In this document: piece by piece, positions 27,204 through 36,008 of the stretch
Numbering within the stretch: position 1 is the first letter of the stretch
Layout of the letters: each line of letters opens with the position of its first letter
NCBI GenBank assembly: GCA_023386835.1
Contig: JAEWIY010000216.1
Location: forward strand, 1 to 64,000
Source of the DNA: Verrucomicrobiota bacterium
GTDB taxonomy: Bacteria; Verrucomicrobiota; Verrucomicrobiia; Opitutales; Opitutaceae
Direction of reading: 5' to 3'
Length of the DNA stretch: 64,000 bases
Translations under genes and position numbers: made by a program
The notes under the pieces: model-generated
What the model saw: only the letters and a program-made list of their open reading frames with translations
The model's database searches: none
Told to the model about the DNA's origin: nothing

Positions 27204-29317
27204 CCGGAGTTCGTCCCGTTCTTAGGCGCCTCGTTCGCGTCTTCAGCGAGTTTTTGTCGCGAGCCCGACCGGCGACTGCGCGCAGCCGTCTGCTTCGCTT
27301 GGGTCCCGCGACGACGTTTTTCGTCCGCCCGGTCTTCGTCACCCTTCATGATGACCGCGTCGGCGGCACTTTGCGTCGTGACCTCGCGGATCTGGAGCAG
27401 GTTCACCAACACGTTCTCGGAAGAGGCTGAATGTTTGAGATTCGCAGCGGTGATGAGTTTGCCCTGACGCGCAATGTTGGCGGTGGCGGCTGTGATGTCG
27501 CGCATAGCGCGCGTTTGTTCCTGGATTCCCCGCGCAGTTTGTTCCGACTGCATGCGCAGGTTGTCGGCCGCCGCGGCGATCTGGGAGGAACCCGTCGCCT
27601 GTTCGCCCATCGCGCGGCTGACCGAGGCGACCATCTTCGCCAATCGAGCAGCCTCCTTGGACGCTTGCTCAGAAGCGCTGGCCTGCTCCGCGATCGCCCG
27701 CGAAGTCGAGAGCCCGGTTTTGCGCATGGCGTCGACCGCCGCCACGATTTGGCTGGCTCCACCCGCCTGCTCGGTTGTCGCCTTGCGCAGCTGGCCGGCA
27801 ATCGTGCTGGTCGCCTGCGCCGCGCGCACGACTTCTCGCGCCGCCCGACCGTGTTCACCCATTGCTTGGGATACTTCCTTGGTGATCCGTCGCATTTGTC
27901 CGGATGCCTGCACGATCGCCGAAGCGCCTTTAGCCTGTTCAGCGGTGGCCGTGGCTACCTGTTTGGATTGGGTCGCAGTGACCGAGATGGCTTCGAGCAC
28001 ATGGCGGCCGGCCACCAGTTGCTCGTCCGTCGCACGGCTGATTTCCGCAATGAGCCGTGTGCTCTCCCGCACCCCTTCGAGGATCTTTTGCAGGCCCTCT
28101 GAGCCGGTCTCCGAAAGGCGGTTCGACTCCTCGGCGACGCGCGCACCGTCGGTTGCGGCCTGCGTGGCATCGCGGGTGACATCCTCCAGGTTGCGCACAA
28201 TCCGAGCGATGTCCGACGTCGCCTTGGCGCAGCGATCGGCCAGGTTGCGGATCTCTTCCGCGACCACGGCAAAACCGCGCCCCGCCTCACCGGCGCGCGC
28301 CGCTTCGATCGACGCGTTGAGCGACAGGAGGTTGGTGCGCTCAGCGATCACGTTGATTACGTCAACGATCGTACCGATTTCCGACGTCTGGCGGTTGAGC
28401 TCACGCATCACGCCCGTCGAGTTCTCCATCGCCTTGGCCACGCGGCCGATGCCTTGAATCGACTTCCGCACGGCCTGGCCGCCTTCGTCGGCCTCCCGGG
28501 AAACGCGGCTCGAGATGTCGTGCGTGCGCTTGACCAAGTCTGCGACCGCGCGGTTCGAGCGGTCCATCTCCGTCGAACTCGTGTGCGCGTTGGTCGCGGC
28601 TTCGGTGATCCGTTCGGCGCTTTGCGCGACGGACTGGATCGAACGCGCCATTTCCTCGACCGACGTCGACGTCTCCTCCACCGACGCGGCCAGGTTTTCG
28701 GACATCGCGGCCACCTCCTCGATCGAGGCAGCCATCTCGTTCATCGACGAAAGCGTTTCCTCGGCCGCGGTCGTCAGCTCGTCCGCATTCCGCGAGACGC
28801 CCTGGATCGACTTGCTCATCTCTTCGATCGAGGCGCCGGTTTCGTCCAATCCGGTGGCGAGCTCCTCGGAGTCCTTGGAAATCCGTTTGGCCGAACCCGC
28901 GGTCTGCTCGATCGCGGTGGCCAGCTCCTCGGCGGACGTAGCCATTTCCTGTGCCGTGGTCGTCACCGACTCGGTCGCGGCGGCAATCTGACGCATGGCC
29001 GTGGTGGTCTGCGCGGCCGCGGTCGCAACATGAGCGCTGTTTCCCGCCACCTGCTCGATCGAAGCGGCGAGTTCATTGACGGACGCCGCAGTATCATCAC
29101 TCGACCGCGCGAGCGATTCGGCCTGCAGTGCGGTCTCCTTGAGCGTGCGCGCCATCTCGTTCAACTCGGACGTCGCCGAGTCCAAGGCGCGGTTCTGGGT
29201 GACCGCGCCCGTGCTCAGGCGTGCGGACATGGCGCCGCCGGCGGCTTGGGCGGACGAGGGGTTGGCGGAAGGACTGGGGGCGGTCTGCGGGCCGCGGGAA
29301 CGGGTGGATTTGGCCAT
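27200..29317 (-). CDS. Soluble methyl-accepting chemotaxis protein without sensor domain
   Basis: This 705-residue receptor has no hydrophobic segment and no PAS, GAF, HAMP or other sensor module. The highly conserved signalling tip IAERTNLLSLNASIEAARAG is at about 324-343, followed by GRGFAVVAEEIRNLADR. Around it the protein is almost entirely coiled coil: six exact 28-residue units at 70-237 and five at 460-599. The N-terminus is Ala/Ser/Pro-rich, and the tail (about 655-695) is strongly basic with several Arg/Lys clusters. It should form a cytoplasmic array with the neighbouring CheA and CheW. Signals may reach it through partner proteins or its tails. Confidence 0.92.
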   Translation of the reverse strand: MAKSTRSRGPQTAPSPSANPSSAQAAGGAMSARLSTGAVTQNRALDSATSELNEMARTLKETALQAESLARSSDDTAASVNELAASIEQVAGNSAHVATAAAQTTTAMRQIAAATESVTTTAQEMATSAEELATAIEQTAGSAKRISKDSEELATGLDETGASIEEMSKSIQGVSRNADELTTAAEETLSSMNEMAASIEEVAAMSENLAASVEETSTSVEEMARSIQSVAQSAERITEAATNAHTSSTEMDRSNRAVADLVKRTHDISSRVSREADEGGQAVRKSIQGIGRVAKAMENSTGVMRELNRQTSEIGTIVDVINVIAERTNLLSLNASIEAARAGEAGRGFAVVAEEIRNLADRCAKATSDIARIVRNLEDVTRDATQAATDGARVAEESNRLSETGSEGLQKILEGVRESTRLIAEISRATDEQLVAGRHVLEAISVTATQSKQVATATAEQAKGASAIVQASGQMRRITKEVSQAMGEHGRAAREVVRAAQATSTIAGQLRKATTEQAGGASQIVAAVDAMRKTGLSTSRAIAEQASASEQASKEAARLAKMVASVSRAMGEQATGSSQIAAAADNLRMQSEQTARGIQEQTRAMRDITAATANIARQGKLITAANLKHSASSENVLVNLLQIREVTTQSAADAVIMKGDEDRADEKRRRGTQAKQTAARSRRSGSRQKLAEDANEAPKNGTNSG
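27521..27940 (-). repeat. Five 28-residue coiled-coil units, C-terminal arm of the receptor
   Basis: Residues 460-599 of the soluble receptor form five units of exactly 28 residues, four of which start with EQ and one with EH (Glu460, 488, 516, 544 and 572, with a sixth EQ at 600). Units 1, 3 and 5 share the pattern EQAxGxSxI. Confidence 0.8.
28607..29110 (-). repeat. Six 28-residue coiled-coil units, N-terminal arm of the receptor
   Basis: Residues 70-237 of the soluble receptor divide into six units of exactly 28 residues (four heptads each) with a recurring ASIEEV/SIEQVA core and a final xAxxL/I/M position. The 84-bp DNA period suggests growth by tandem duplication. Confidence 0.8.
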
Positions 29318-29320
29318 GGT

Positions 29321-29800
29321 TCAGGAGACGGTCGAAGTTGAGGCAGCGGGCGCACCCGCCGGGAGAGTGGTTTCCTCCAAGGTGAGGACGGCGCCCACGT
29401 CGAGGATCAGGACGGAACGACCCTTCACCGTCGCGACGCCCTCCATGTGGTTGCCCTGCACACCGACGAGGGTGTGTTCGATCGGGCGGATCTGGTCGGA
29501 GGCGATCCGCTGGAAGGCACGCGCGGAATCGACGATCAACGCGACCACGCGGTCCCCGACCTTGAGAAAGATCAGCCGGGTCCGCGAATCGTACGGACGC
29601 CGCGCGAGCCCGAAGCGCGCCCGCAGGTTGATGGCAGGGTAAACGTGGCCGCGCGAAAAAACCACACCATCCACCGCCGGGGCCGTATTGGGTACGGGGG
29701 TGACGTGCTCCAGCATCTCCACGTGCTGCACGTGATCGCTTCGCACCGCGTAAGCCGCGTCGTCGAGTTCGAAGAGGATATAACTTTCCGTCAGGCTCAT
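29321..29800 (-). CDS. cheW: CheW adaptor protein
   Basis: This 159-residue CheW-like SH3-type protein begins YILFELDDAAYAVRSDHVQ and contains GVVFSRGHVYPAINLRARFG, the usual receptor/CheA-contact core. It links the soluble receptor to CheA. ATG 29800 overlaps the cheA stop by 4 bp and its stop lies 3 nt before the receptor gene. The C-terminal ~15 residues are Ala/Thr/Ser-rich and look unstructured. Confidence 0.93.
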   Translation of the reverse strand: MSLTESYILFELDDAAYAVRSDHVQHVEMLEHVTPVPNTAPAVDGVVFSRGHVYPAINLRARFGLARRPYDSRTRLIFLKVGDRVVALIVDSARAFQRIASDQIRPIEHTLVGVQGNHMEGVATVKGRSVLILDVGAVLTLEETTLPAGAPAASTSTVS

Positions 29801-31821
29801 ACCGATCGGTGAAGACGTTCTTGGTGCCCAATGCCATCGGGAGGACGCACTGCGCCGCCGCCGAGACCTCTCGGGTCGAGAATCAGAATGGGGCGGCCAT
29901 CGCCAAGTTCGGTCGCACCCGCGACGCCGGGTACACGCACCAGCGGATCCGTCAACGGACGCACCACGATCTCACGCCGCGTCTGCACCCGATCTACCGC
30001 GAGACCCGTTGCACCTCGCTCCGTGTGCACCACGAGGATCGTCGTGAGTGCGCTCTCCTGCGGCTCCATCCCGAAGACCGCTCTCAGGCGCACCAGCGGA
30101 AGCAGTCCGTCGCGGAAGGGAATGACCTCCGTCTGGGCAACGCGGCGCGATTCTCTCACCGGCACTTGGATGATCTGGTCAACCGCGGCCTGCGGCATTG
30201 CGCAGACGTGTTCGCCGGCCTGGACGATCAACGCGTCGACGATCGAAACCGTGAGTGGCAGACGAAGCGTGAACGTGGTCCCCTGCCCGCGCGTGGTTTC
30301 GAGCGTCAGCGTGCCGCCCAGTTCACGAACCGCGTCGGCAACGACTGACATGCCGATGCCGCGCCCCGCGGCCCGGTCCGCCTGATCGCGCGTGCTGAAA
30401 CCGGGCGCGCAGAGAATCGAGAGCAACGCGTTCGCGTCGACCACCGCCGGCACGTTCAAACCCGCCGCGCGCGCTCGTTGCACCACGGCGGCCTCATCCA
30501 CCCCGCGGCCGTCGTCGCGTACCTCAATCAGCACCGACTCACCAATGTTAACCGCCCGCAAGGTGAGTGTCGCCTCGGGTGGTTTTCCCAAGGTGCGCCG
30601 CTCGTCCGCAGTTTCGACGCCGTGCGTCAACGCGTTCCGCACCAGGTGCAACAGGGGTTCACGCAGCCGTTCCGCGAGAAATTTGTCGATCTCCGTCTGA
30701 TGGCCCTCGAGCACCGTGCGCGCGAGCTTCGCCTGCTCCGCGGCCAGATCACGGACCGCGTACGGAATCCGCGAAAAAATCTCCCCAATCGGCACGAGTC
30801 GCACGCGGGTCACCGCCTTGCGCAAATCCCGCAACGTACGCCCGATGCCCGCGTCGATTTCCTTCAGCGATTCGTCCCCCCCCAACGCGGCAATCCGTTG
30901 CTGCAGCCGGGAACGCTGGATGACCAGTTCCCCCGTCAACCGCATCAACTCGTCCAGCCGCGCGAGGTCCACCCGCACGATGTGCGAAGGCGACAGGGCA
31001 AGGTCTTCCGCCGACCGATCCCGCGTCACCGACTCCTCCGCCGAGACCGGCTGCGCTTGGGAAAACGGCTCCCAGGTGACGCCATCCGCCTCCCAGCGAG
31101 CGACGTCCTCCGGCGCCTTGTTCAGTCCGAGCACAAATTTAAACCGAATACCGCGGCCTGGCTCGATTGACGGCTCCGACGCGAGGATCTCGCCGCATTC
31201 GGCCAGTTGCGCGCGCACGGCAGCCAGATTGACGCCCTGCTGATCCAACTCCGGCGCTGGGCTGAACGTGCATTGCCACAGTTCGAGCCCGCGGCCCAGC
31301 GCGTCCTGCACGGCTTGGCGCGACGCATTCCCCGACGAGGCCTGCGTTTGCGCAGAGCCCCCCGCCGGTTCGTTGGTCGCCAGCGAAGAACCTTCGGACG
31401 GCAAATCGGCCCCCAGGCGCGTGAGCAAAGCCGTTGTATCCGGCAGCGGCTTACTGAGCCGATGGCTCGCCACCACCTGCTCGAAGCCGTGTGCGCCATC
31501 GAGCAACAGCTCGAGTTGCGACAACGTCAGGCGGCCGCCCTGGCGCGAGGCGTGTCGCAGGATGTCCTCCATCGCGTGGGCCACCTGCTCCGCCGGCCGT
31601 ACGCCGGCGATCGCGGCATTGCCCTTAAGCGAGTGCAGCGCGCGATACAGCCGCTCGACCGCGGACGGGTTCTCCTGCCCGGCGCGCGCCGCGGGCTCGA
31701 GCACCTCCAGCGCTTGCCGAACGACGCTCAGGTGCTCATCGCACTCGGCGTAAAAATCGTCGAGCAGCTCCCGGCGCAACTGAGGTGAGAAATCTTCATC
31801 CATGGCCATGCGCCGCCACAC
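29797..31821 (-). CDS. cheA: CheA chemotaxis histidine kinase
   Basis: The protein has up to 674 residues. An N-terminal HPt domain contains RALHSLKGNAAIAG, with phosphorylated His63 counted from GTG/ATG 31821. A poorly conserved linker region (about 125-285) may include a reduced P2-like domain. The HATPase follows with HLVRNALTHGVE, DDGRGVD and GRGIGMSVV, and then a C-terminal CheW-like regulatory domain. Starts at 31821, 31809 and 31803 (MDEDFSPQ) are all possible; none has a strong ribosome binding site. It is the first gene of the chemosensory operon, with its promoter expected in the 519-bp gap before the divergent hydrolase gene. It has no receiver fusion. Confidence 0.93.
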   Translation of the reverse strand: MWRRMAMDEDFSPQLRRELLDDFYAECDEHLSVVRQALEVLEPAARAGQENPSAVERLYRALHSLKGNAAIAGVRPAEQVAHAMEDILRHASRQGGRLTLSQLELLLDGAHGFEQVVASHRLSKPLPDTTALLTRLGADLPSEGSSLATNEPAGGSAQTQASSGNASRQAVQDALGRGLELWQCTFSPAPELDQQGVNLAAVRAQLAECGEILASEPSIEPGRGIRFKFVLGLNKAPEDVARWEADGVTWEPFSQAQPVSAEESVTRDRSAEDLALSPSHIVRVDLARLDELMRLTGELVIQRSRLQQRIAALGGDESLKEIDAGIGRTLRDLRKAVTRVRLVPIGEIFSRIPYAVRDLAAEQAKLARTVLEGHQTEIDKFLAERLREPLLHLVRNALTHGVETADERRTLGKPPEATLTLRAVNIGESVLIEVRDDGRGVDEAAVVQRARAAGLNVPAVVDANALLSILCAPGFSTRDQADRAAGRGIGMSVVADAVRELGGTLTLETTRGQGTTFTLRLPLTVSIVDALIVQAGEHVCAMPQAAVDQIIQVPVRESRRVAQTEVIPFRDGLLPLVRLRAVFGMEPQESALTTILVVHTERGATGLAVDRVQTRREIVVRPLTDPLVRVPGVAGATELGDGRPILILDPRGLGGGAVRPPDGIGHQERLHRSV

Positions 31822-32340
31822 CGGAGAAAGCTCGGAGCCGGCGCGCAGAGAAATTCGCCGTCGGTGGGTTCAAGCGTGCTCCGCTGACTGGACGAGGCCC
31901 AGCGAGCAGCGACCCCGCCATTCCCAGAGAAGGGCCGAATGGTGTCGAGGCTTTTTACCTACACGCAGCGCCAGCTCACGACGGGAACCGTCCATCCCCA
32001 CCGCTCAACGACGATCGGTGGTTTAAGCCCGAAGCGGCCGGCCAGTGTCGCGACGCCACCTGAACTCGTTCGAGTGCCGGTGGTAGCGGCGAGGGCGCTC
32101 TCCGATCCCGTTGGCCGCGGAATCGCCGCGGCATCGCGTCACCCTCCAATCCGACGCCGAGTTCGACGAGCGCAGCGGCGCGGGGGAGCATCCGCCGAAC
32201 CTTCAACCAAGTCGCTACGCAACGCACCACCGCCAGTCCAGCAACGTGCTGGCAGACCAGCTGGTGCCGCGATTTTAGTCATTCAGATGAACCCGCTGGC
32301 CTCCGCCATGCGCCTCGTGCACACTGTGTGTCCCACCCCG
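31822..32340. other. Divergent intergenic region, cheA / exported hydrolase
   Basis: These 519 bp separate two divergently transcribed genes and should hold both promoters. Open frames through it have no recognisable product. I saw no convincing -35/-10 pair, RNA gene or repeat. Confidence 0.5.
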
Positions 32341-33264
32341 ATGAAATACCCTCGTATCCTGTTGTTGATGACACTCCTGCTGCCAACCCTCTCGCCCGCC
32401 GAACCGACGACGCTTCGCCTCTGGCCCGGTCGCGCCCCGGGCGAGACGAAGGATCTGCCGCCCGAGGTCGATACGACCACGCCCAACGACCGTCTCGTCG
32501 CGGGCCAACGGGTTGAGCGCATCGGGAACGTCAGTGATCCGACGTTGACCGTATATCACGCGGATCCATCCCGCCGCACCGGGTCCGCGGTCCTCGTTTT
32601 TCCCGGTGGTGGTTACCACATCCTCGCGACCGACATCGAGGGCACGGAGATCTGTGAGTGGTTCAACTCGATCGGGGTCACCGCGATCATGGTGAAGTAC
32701 CGGGTGCCCCGCCGCGAGGGCCGCAAACCCCACGAGGCGCCGCTGCAGGACGCCCAACGCGCGCTCGGACTGGTCCGCCAAAACGCCGAAGCTTGGGGTA
32801 TCGCGCCCGATCGCATCGGAGTGCTCGGGTTTTCCGCGGGCGGCAACCTCGCTGCGGTCCTCAGCAACAACCACGAGCAGCGCACGTATCCAGCCATTGA
32901 CGCGGCCGACCAACTCAGCTGCCGACCGGACTTCACCGTGCTCATCTACCCGGGGTACCTGAGCATGAAGGATCAGAACGACGCGCTGCCACCCGAGTTG
33001 CCGGTGGAGCGCACCCGTACGCCTCCGACCTTCCTCGCCATGACGCAGGACGACAACGTGCGCGTCGAAAACGCCCTCACCTACTACGCCGCGTTACACC
33101 GCGCCGGCGTGACCGCGGAGATGCACCTGTATCCAGTGGGTGGACACGGCTACGGCCTGCGCAAGACCGGGGACGTCGTCTCCACCTGGCCGGACCGCGT
33201 GGCCGACTGGATGCGCGCGAGCGGCTGGTTGCCCGAGCCAAGTTCATCCGGCGCCACGCGCTAG
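32341..33264 (+). CDS. Exported alpha/beta hydrolase (esterase-like)
   Basis: The protein has 307 residues from ATG 32341, which directly begins a signal peptide (KYPRILLLMTLLLPTLSPA). The alpha/beta-hydrolase core shows the oxyanion segment VFPGGGYHILA, the nucleophile elbow GFSAGG, an acid in TQDDNVRVENA and the catalytic His in PVGGHGYGLR. This pattern is typical of the small carbohydrate-esterase-like hydrolases that accompany plant-polysaccharide genes in Verrucomicrobiota and Bacteroidota. A role in removing acetyl groups from xylan or pectin is possible but not shown. In-frame upstream ATGs (32287, 32308) would spoil the signal peptide. Confidence 0.85.
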   Translation: MKYPRILLLMTLLLPTLSPAEPTTLRLWPGRAPGETKDLPPEVDTTTPNDRLVAGQRVERIGNVSDPTLTVYHADPSRRTGSAVLVFPGGGYHILATDIEGTEICEWFNSIGVTAIMVKYRVPRREGRKPHEAPLQDAQRALGLVRQNAEAWGIAPDRIGVLGFSAGGNLAAVLSNNHEQRTYPAIDAADQLSCRPDFTVLIYPGYLSMKDQNDALPPELPVERTRTPPTFLAMTQDDNVRVENALTYYAALHRAGVTAEMHLYPVGGHGYGLRKTGDVVSTWPDRVADWMRASGWLPEPSSSGATR

Positions 33265-33273
33265 CTCACCTCA

Positions 33274-33314
33274 ACGAAAACGCGGAGCCCTGCTGGCAGG
33301 CTCCGCGTCTTCGT
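33274..33314. terminator. Bidirectional hairpin between convergent genes
   Basis: ACGAAAACGCGGAGCC (33274-33289) pairs with GGCTCCGCGTCTTCGT (33299-33314), 15 of 16 positions, with a 9-nt loop. It fills the 60-bp gap between the hydrolase stop (33264) and the stop of the Cys-rich peptide gene (33325) and can serve both. Confidence 0.75.
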
Positions 33315-33324
33315 GCGGAAAACG

Positions 33325-33549
33325 TTAGCTCTTCTTTTCGTTCTTTCCGCCGCACTTTTCGCAGTTCTGACCCGCCTTGGCGGCCTCGACGCAGCAGCTG
33401 TGCCCGCAGGCTTTGCCTTCGGCGGCGTTCTTTGCGCAACACGCGGCGGGTTTGCCGGCCGGTTTCGGCGGCTGGGGATCTTGCGCCAGGGCATTGCCGG
33501 CGGCCAACGAGAGAACGGACAACGCAACCAGAGTCTTCAGGACTTTCAT
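33325..33549 (-). CDS. Small exported cysteine-rich protein
   Basis: The 74-residue product from ATG 33549 has a clear signal peptide (LKTLVALSVLSLAAGNALA, cleaved before QDPQPP). A Pro/Lys-rich linker leads to a Cys-rich segment with seven cysteines arranged CC-x11-C-x3-CC-x9-C-x2-C and a His next to the middle group. The tail is GGKNEKKS. The pattern suggests metal binding or disulfide cross-linking in the periplasm. I do not recognise a named family. The open frame continues upstream to 33669, but only this start gives a signal peptide. Confidence 0.75.
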   Translation of the reverse strand: MKVLKTLVALSVLSLAAGNALAQDPQPPKPAGKPAACCAKNAAEGKACGHSCCVEAAKAGQNCEKCGGKNEKKS

Positions 33550-33851
33550 CGGGGGTACGGAGTTGAGGACGGCCGGGATTGGCCGCGTCCCGACCTTGCG
33601 CAGACTTGCACCGATCCGCAAGCCGCCACGCAAAACCACGCCGGCGCCGCTTGCCCCATTTTTGCCCACTGACGGGGCAAACCGCGTCGTGCGGGCGTCC
33701 CTAACGGTCCGAGGAGGGCGCTGGCGGAACGTTAGACTCAGTATCGTGTCGCGACCGCCGCTTTGGTTTCGATGCTTCGCTCAGCATCGCGGCGCTCCAC
33801 CTCCGGTGAGCCGTCGACGCCCGTTCCTTCCTTTGCGTCCTCTCCCTTTCC
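33550..33851. other. Divergent intergenic region without a recognised gene
   Basis: These 302 bp lie between the Cys-rich peptide gene (minus) and the Gfo/Idh/MocA gene (plus). They should carry both promoters. I see no RNA gene or clear protein-coding frame. Confidence 0.5.
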
Positions 33852-35240
33852 ATGTCCCCTGAACCCTCTTCGTCCCGTTCCACGTCAGCGTACAACGCGC
33901 CGACTTTTCAGGTGTCGCGCCGCCGCTTTCTGCATCGCTGCGCCATGGCGGCGGCGGCGACCGGACTGCCTCTCTGGTTTGTCGAGCGTCAGATGGCTCG
34001 CGCCGCCGAGAACCCCGCCCGGCCCAGCGCCAACGATCGACCCGCCGTCGCCCTGGTCGGCTGCGGCGGCATGGGCAAGGTCGACGCCAACAACGCCAGC
34101 CACTACGCCGACATCGTCGCCCTCTGTGACGTCGACGAGACGCGGCTCGCCGGCGCGGTCGAGCAGTTCACCATCGATGGCAAGGTGCCGGCACGCTTTC
34201 GCGACGTCCGCGAGTTGCTGAACCGCGGCAAAATCGACGCCATCATCAACGGCACGCCGGACCACTGGCACACCCTGATCAACCTGGCCGCCATCCGCGC
34301 GGGCAAGGACGTGTACAGCGAGAAGCCGCTGACGCTCACGATCGACGAAGGCCGACGCGTCGCCGACGCCGTGAAGGCGGCCGGCGTGGTCCTCCAGACC
34401 GGCACGCAGCAACGCAGCTCACAACGGTTCCGACTCGCGTGCGAACTCGTGCGCAACAGCCGCCTCGGCCAATTGCAGGAGGTGCACGTCTGGCTGCCGG
34501 CGGGGTTGCGCGAAGGGCCGTTCTCCCCCAGCGCCGTCCCTAGCGGACTCGACTGGGACTTCTGGCTCGGACAGGCGCCGAAGGTGGATTACGTGAAGGA
34601 GCGCTGCCACGGCACGTTCCGGTTCTGGTATGACTATTCCGGCGGCACGATGACCGACTGGGGGGCGCACCATAACGACATCGCCTACTGGGCCATCGGT
34701 CATGTCGCACCCGAGACCGTCGAATCACACCGGCTCTCCGAGCCCATCCCCGGCGGTTATGATGCGTACGCCGACTACACCGTCAGCTACCGGTACGCCC
34801 ACGGGGTGATGCTGCACATCCACACCACGCGCGACGACGGCATCTACGGCGACATCGTCAATCCCGACGGCCAGCGCAACGGTATCCGCTTTCAGGGTAC
34901 AGACGGGTGGCTCTGGGTGAACCGCCAGGAACTGAAGGCGAGCGATCCGGAGTTGCTGCGGGCCGAGTTGCCGGAAAGCGCGGAGCGACTGCCGGTGAGC
35001 CGCGACCACCACGGCAACTTCTACGAGAGCATGCGCACGCGGCAGCAGCCGATCTGTGATGCGGAAACCGGCCACCGTTCCGCGACGATGTGTCATCTCG
35101 GAGCCATTTCGCTTCGCACCGGACACAAGCTGACATGGGACGCCCAGCGCGAACGCTTTAGCGGAGAGCACGCCGAGGAGGCTAATCGTTATCTGGCTCG
35201 CGAGATGCGCGCACCGTACGACTACTCGTTCGGCGCCTGA
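33852..35240 (+). CDS. Tat-exported Gfo/Idh/MocA oxidoreductase
   Basis: The 462-residue protein carries a twin-arginine signal (VSRRRFLHRCAMAAAA, about residues 21-36), so it is probably exported folded with its cofactor. The Rossmann domain starts VALVGCGGMGKVDANN, and the family signature is DVYSEKPLTLTIDEGR with catalytic-site Lys. The C-terminal alpha/beta domain includes GGTMTDWGAHHNDIAYWAIG. Such exported sugar oxidoreductases are abundant in Planctomycetota and Verrucomicrobiota and may oxidise sugars or glycosides. The substrate is unknown. Some 150 bp separate it from the next gene. Confidence 0.92.
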   Translation: MSPEPSSSRSTSAYNAPTFQVSRRRFLHRCAMAAAATGLPLWFVERQMARAAENPARPSANDRPAVALVGCGGMGKVDANNASHYADIVALCDVDETRLAGAVEQFTIDGKVPARFRDVRELLNRGKIDAIINGTPDHWHTLINLAAIRAGKDVYSEKPLTLTIDEGRRVADAVKAAGVVLQTGTQQRSSQRFRLACELVRNSRLGQLQEVHVWLPAGLREGPFSPSAVPSGLDWDFWLGQAPKVDYVKERCHGTFRFWYDYSGGTMTDWGAHHNDIAYWAIGHVAPETVESHRLSEPIPGGYDAYADYTVSYRYAHGVMLHIHTTRDDGIYGDIVNPDGQRNGIRFQGTDGWLWVNRQELKASDPELLRAELPESAERLPVSRDHHGNFYESMRTRQQPICDAETGHRSATMCHLGAISLRTGHKLTWDAQRERFSGEHAEEANRYLAREMRAPYDYSFGA

Positions 35241-35394
35241 GACGAGCCCGCCCGCGCCACCGGCTGGTACAATCGCTCTACGGCGCGTATGAGCGCCGGC
35301 CTGACGCGTTGTGGCGTAAACCCGGGCAGCCAGGACCGTCGTGTGCCGACGGACGCAAGATTGCGACTGATCGCATCCGTGCTGTCATCGGGTT

Positions 35395-35916
35395 ATGGCC
35401 TCGATGAAAGCGCACCTGATCACCCTGCTCTCTTTCGCCGCGCCGCTTGCGGCTCCGCTCTCAGCCATTCAAGTCACGTTCTTCGAGGATACGGGGACCC
35501 GCGCCTGGTTCAGCGTGGTGTGGGGAGAGACCCCGAGTGCGCCGCTGGCCTTCCTCCAGAACGGTCCCTTCTCCGACGCGGGTGCGATCGACATGGATAC
35601 AGAAATCCAGGGAGATCACATCAGCCCGATCCAGCCGGGCACGGGCATTCTCATCCCGTTCTTCAACACCTTCTATATCGAGTTCGCTCCCGGCGAGCGC
35701 ACTTTCGCCGGTTCAACGATCAGCGACTTCGAAGGCACGGCCATCTGGGCCCTGCCCGGTGAACCGTACGGCGCGCAGGTGCTCTACGGTCAGCCGCTGC
35801 CGGACGGGAGCGTGCCGGAGCGGTTTGTCACCGCTTTTGGACTACTGATGGTAGCCGCGCTCGCCCTGCTGGCGCGCCGGAGCAGCCGCGTCACCACCCT
35901 GACTCATCTCGCCTGA
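35395..35916 (+). CDS. Exported protein with VPDSG/PEP-CTERM-like sorting signal
   Basis: This 173-residue protein has a signal peptide (MKAHLITLLSFAAPLAAPLSA) and a roughly 110-residue globular part with no recognised domain. It ends LPDGSVPERFVTAFGLLMVAALALLARRSS. That ending (a PDG or VPE motif, one hydrophobic helix, then an Arg cluster) has the layout of PEP-CTERM or VPDSG-CTERM sorting signals, which are handled by exosortase-type systems. It is therefore likely to be displayed on or released from the cell surface. The start is ATG 35395 or 35404. No exosortase gene is in the window. Confidence 0.7.
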   Translation: MASMKAHLITLLSFAAPLAAPLSAIQVTFFEDTGTRAWFSVVWGETPSAPLAFLQNGPFSDAGAIDMDTEIQGDHISPIQPGTGILIPFFNTFYIEFAPGERTFAGSTISDFEGTAIWALPGEPYGAQVLYGQPLPDGSVPERFVTAFGLLMVAALALLARRSSRVTTLTHLA

Positions 35917-35950
35917 ACCGGCATCACCTCCGGCTTGACTGGCCACTGAC

Positions 35951-35985
35951 AAAAAAGCCGGGGCAACGCGGATCGGTGCCCCGGC
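35951..35985 (-). terminator. Rho-independent terminator of the GH78 gene
   Basis: Read on the minus strand, GCCGGGGCA pairs with TGCCCCGGC (35957-35965 and 35977-35985) around an 11-nt loop and is followed by six T residues (35951-35956 as A on the plus strand). It lies 24 nt after the GH78 stop. Confidence 0.85.
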
Positions 35986-36008
35986 CACGGAAAGGCGCGC
36001 GAACCCGG

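Noticed and set aside
27474..28457. Open frames of the plus strand opposite the receptor repeats
   Set aside because: They arise from the regular codon pattern of the Ala/Ser/Glu-rich coiled coil on the other strand.
27521..29110. 84-bp periodicity that could be taken for a tandem DNA repeat or CRISPR
   Set aside because: The repeats are conserved at protein level with diverged DNA, have no spacers, and lie inside a coding gene.
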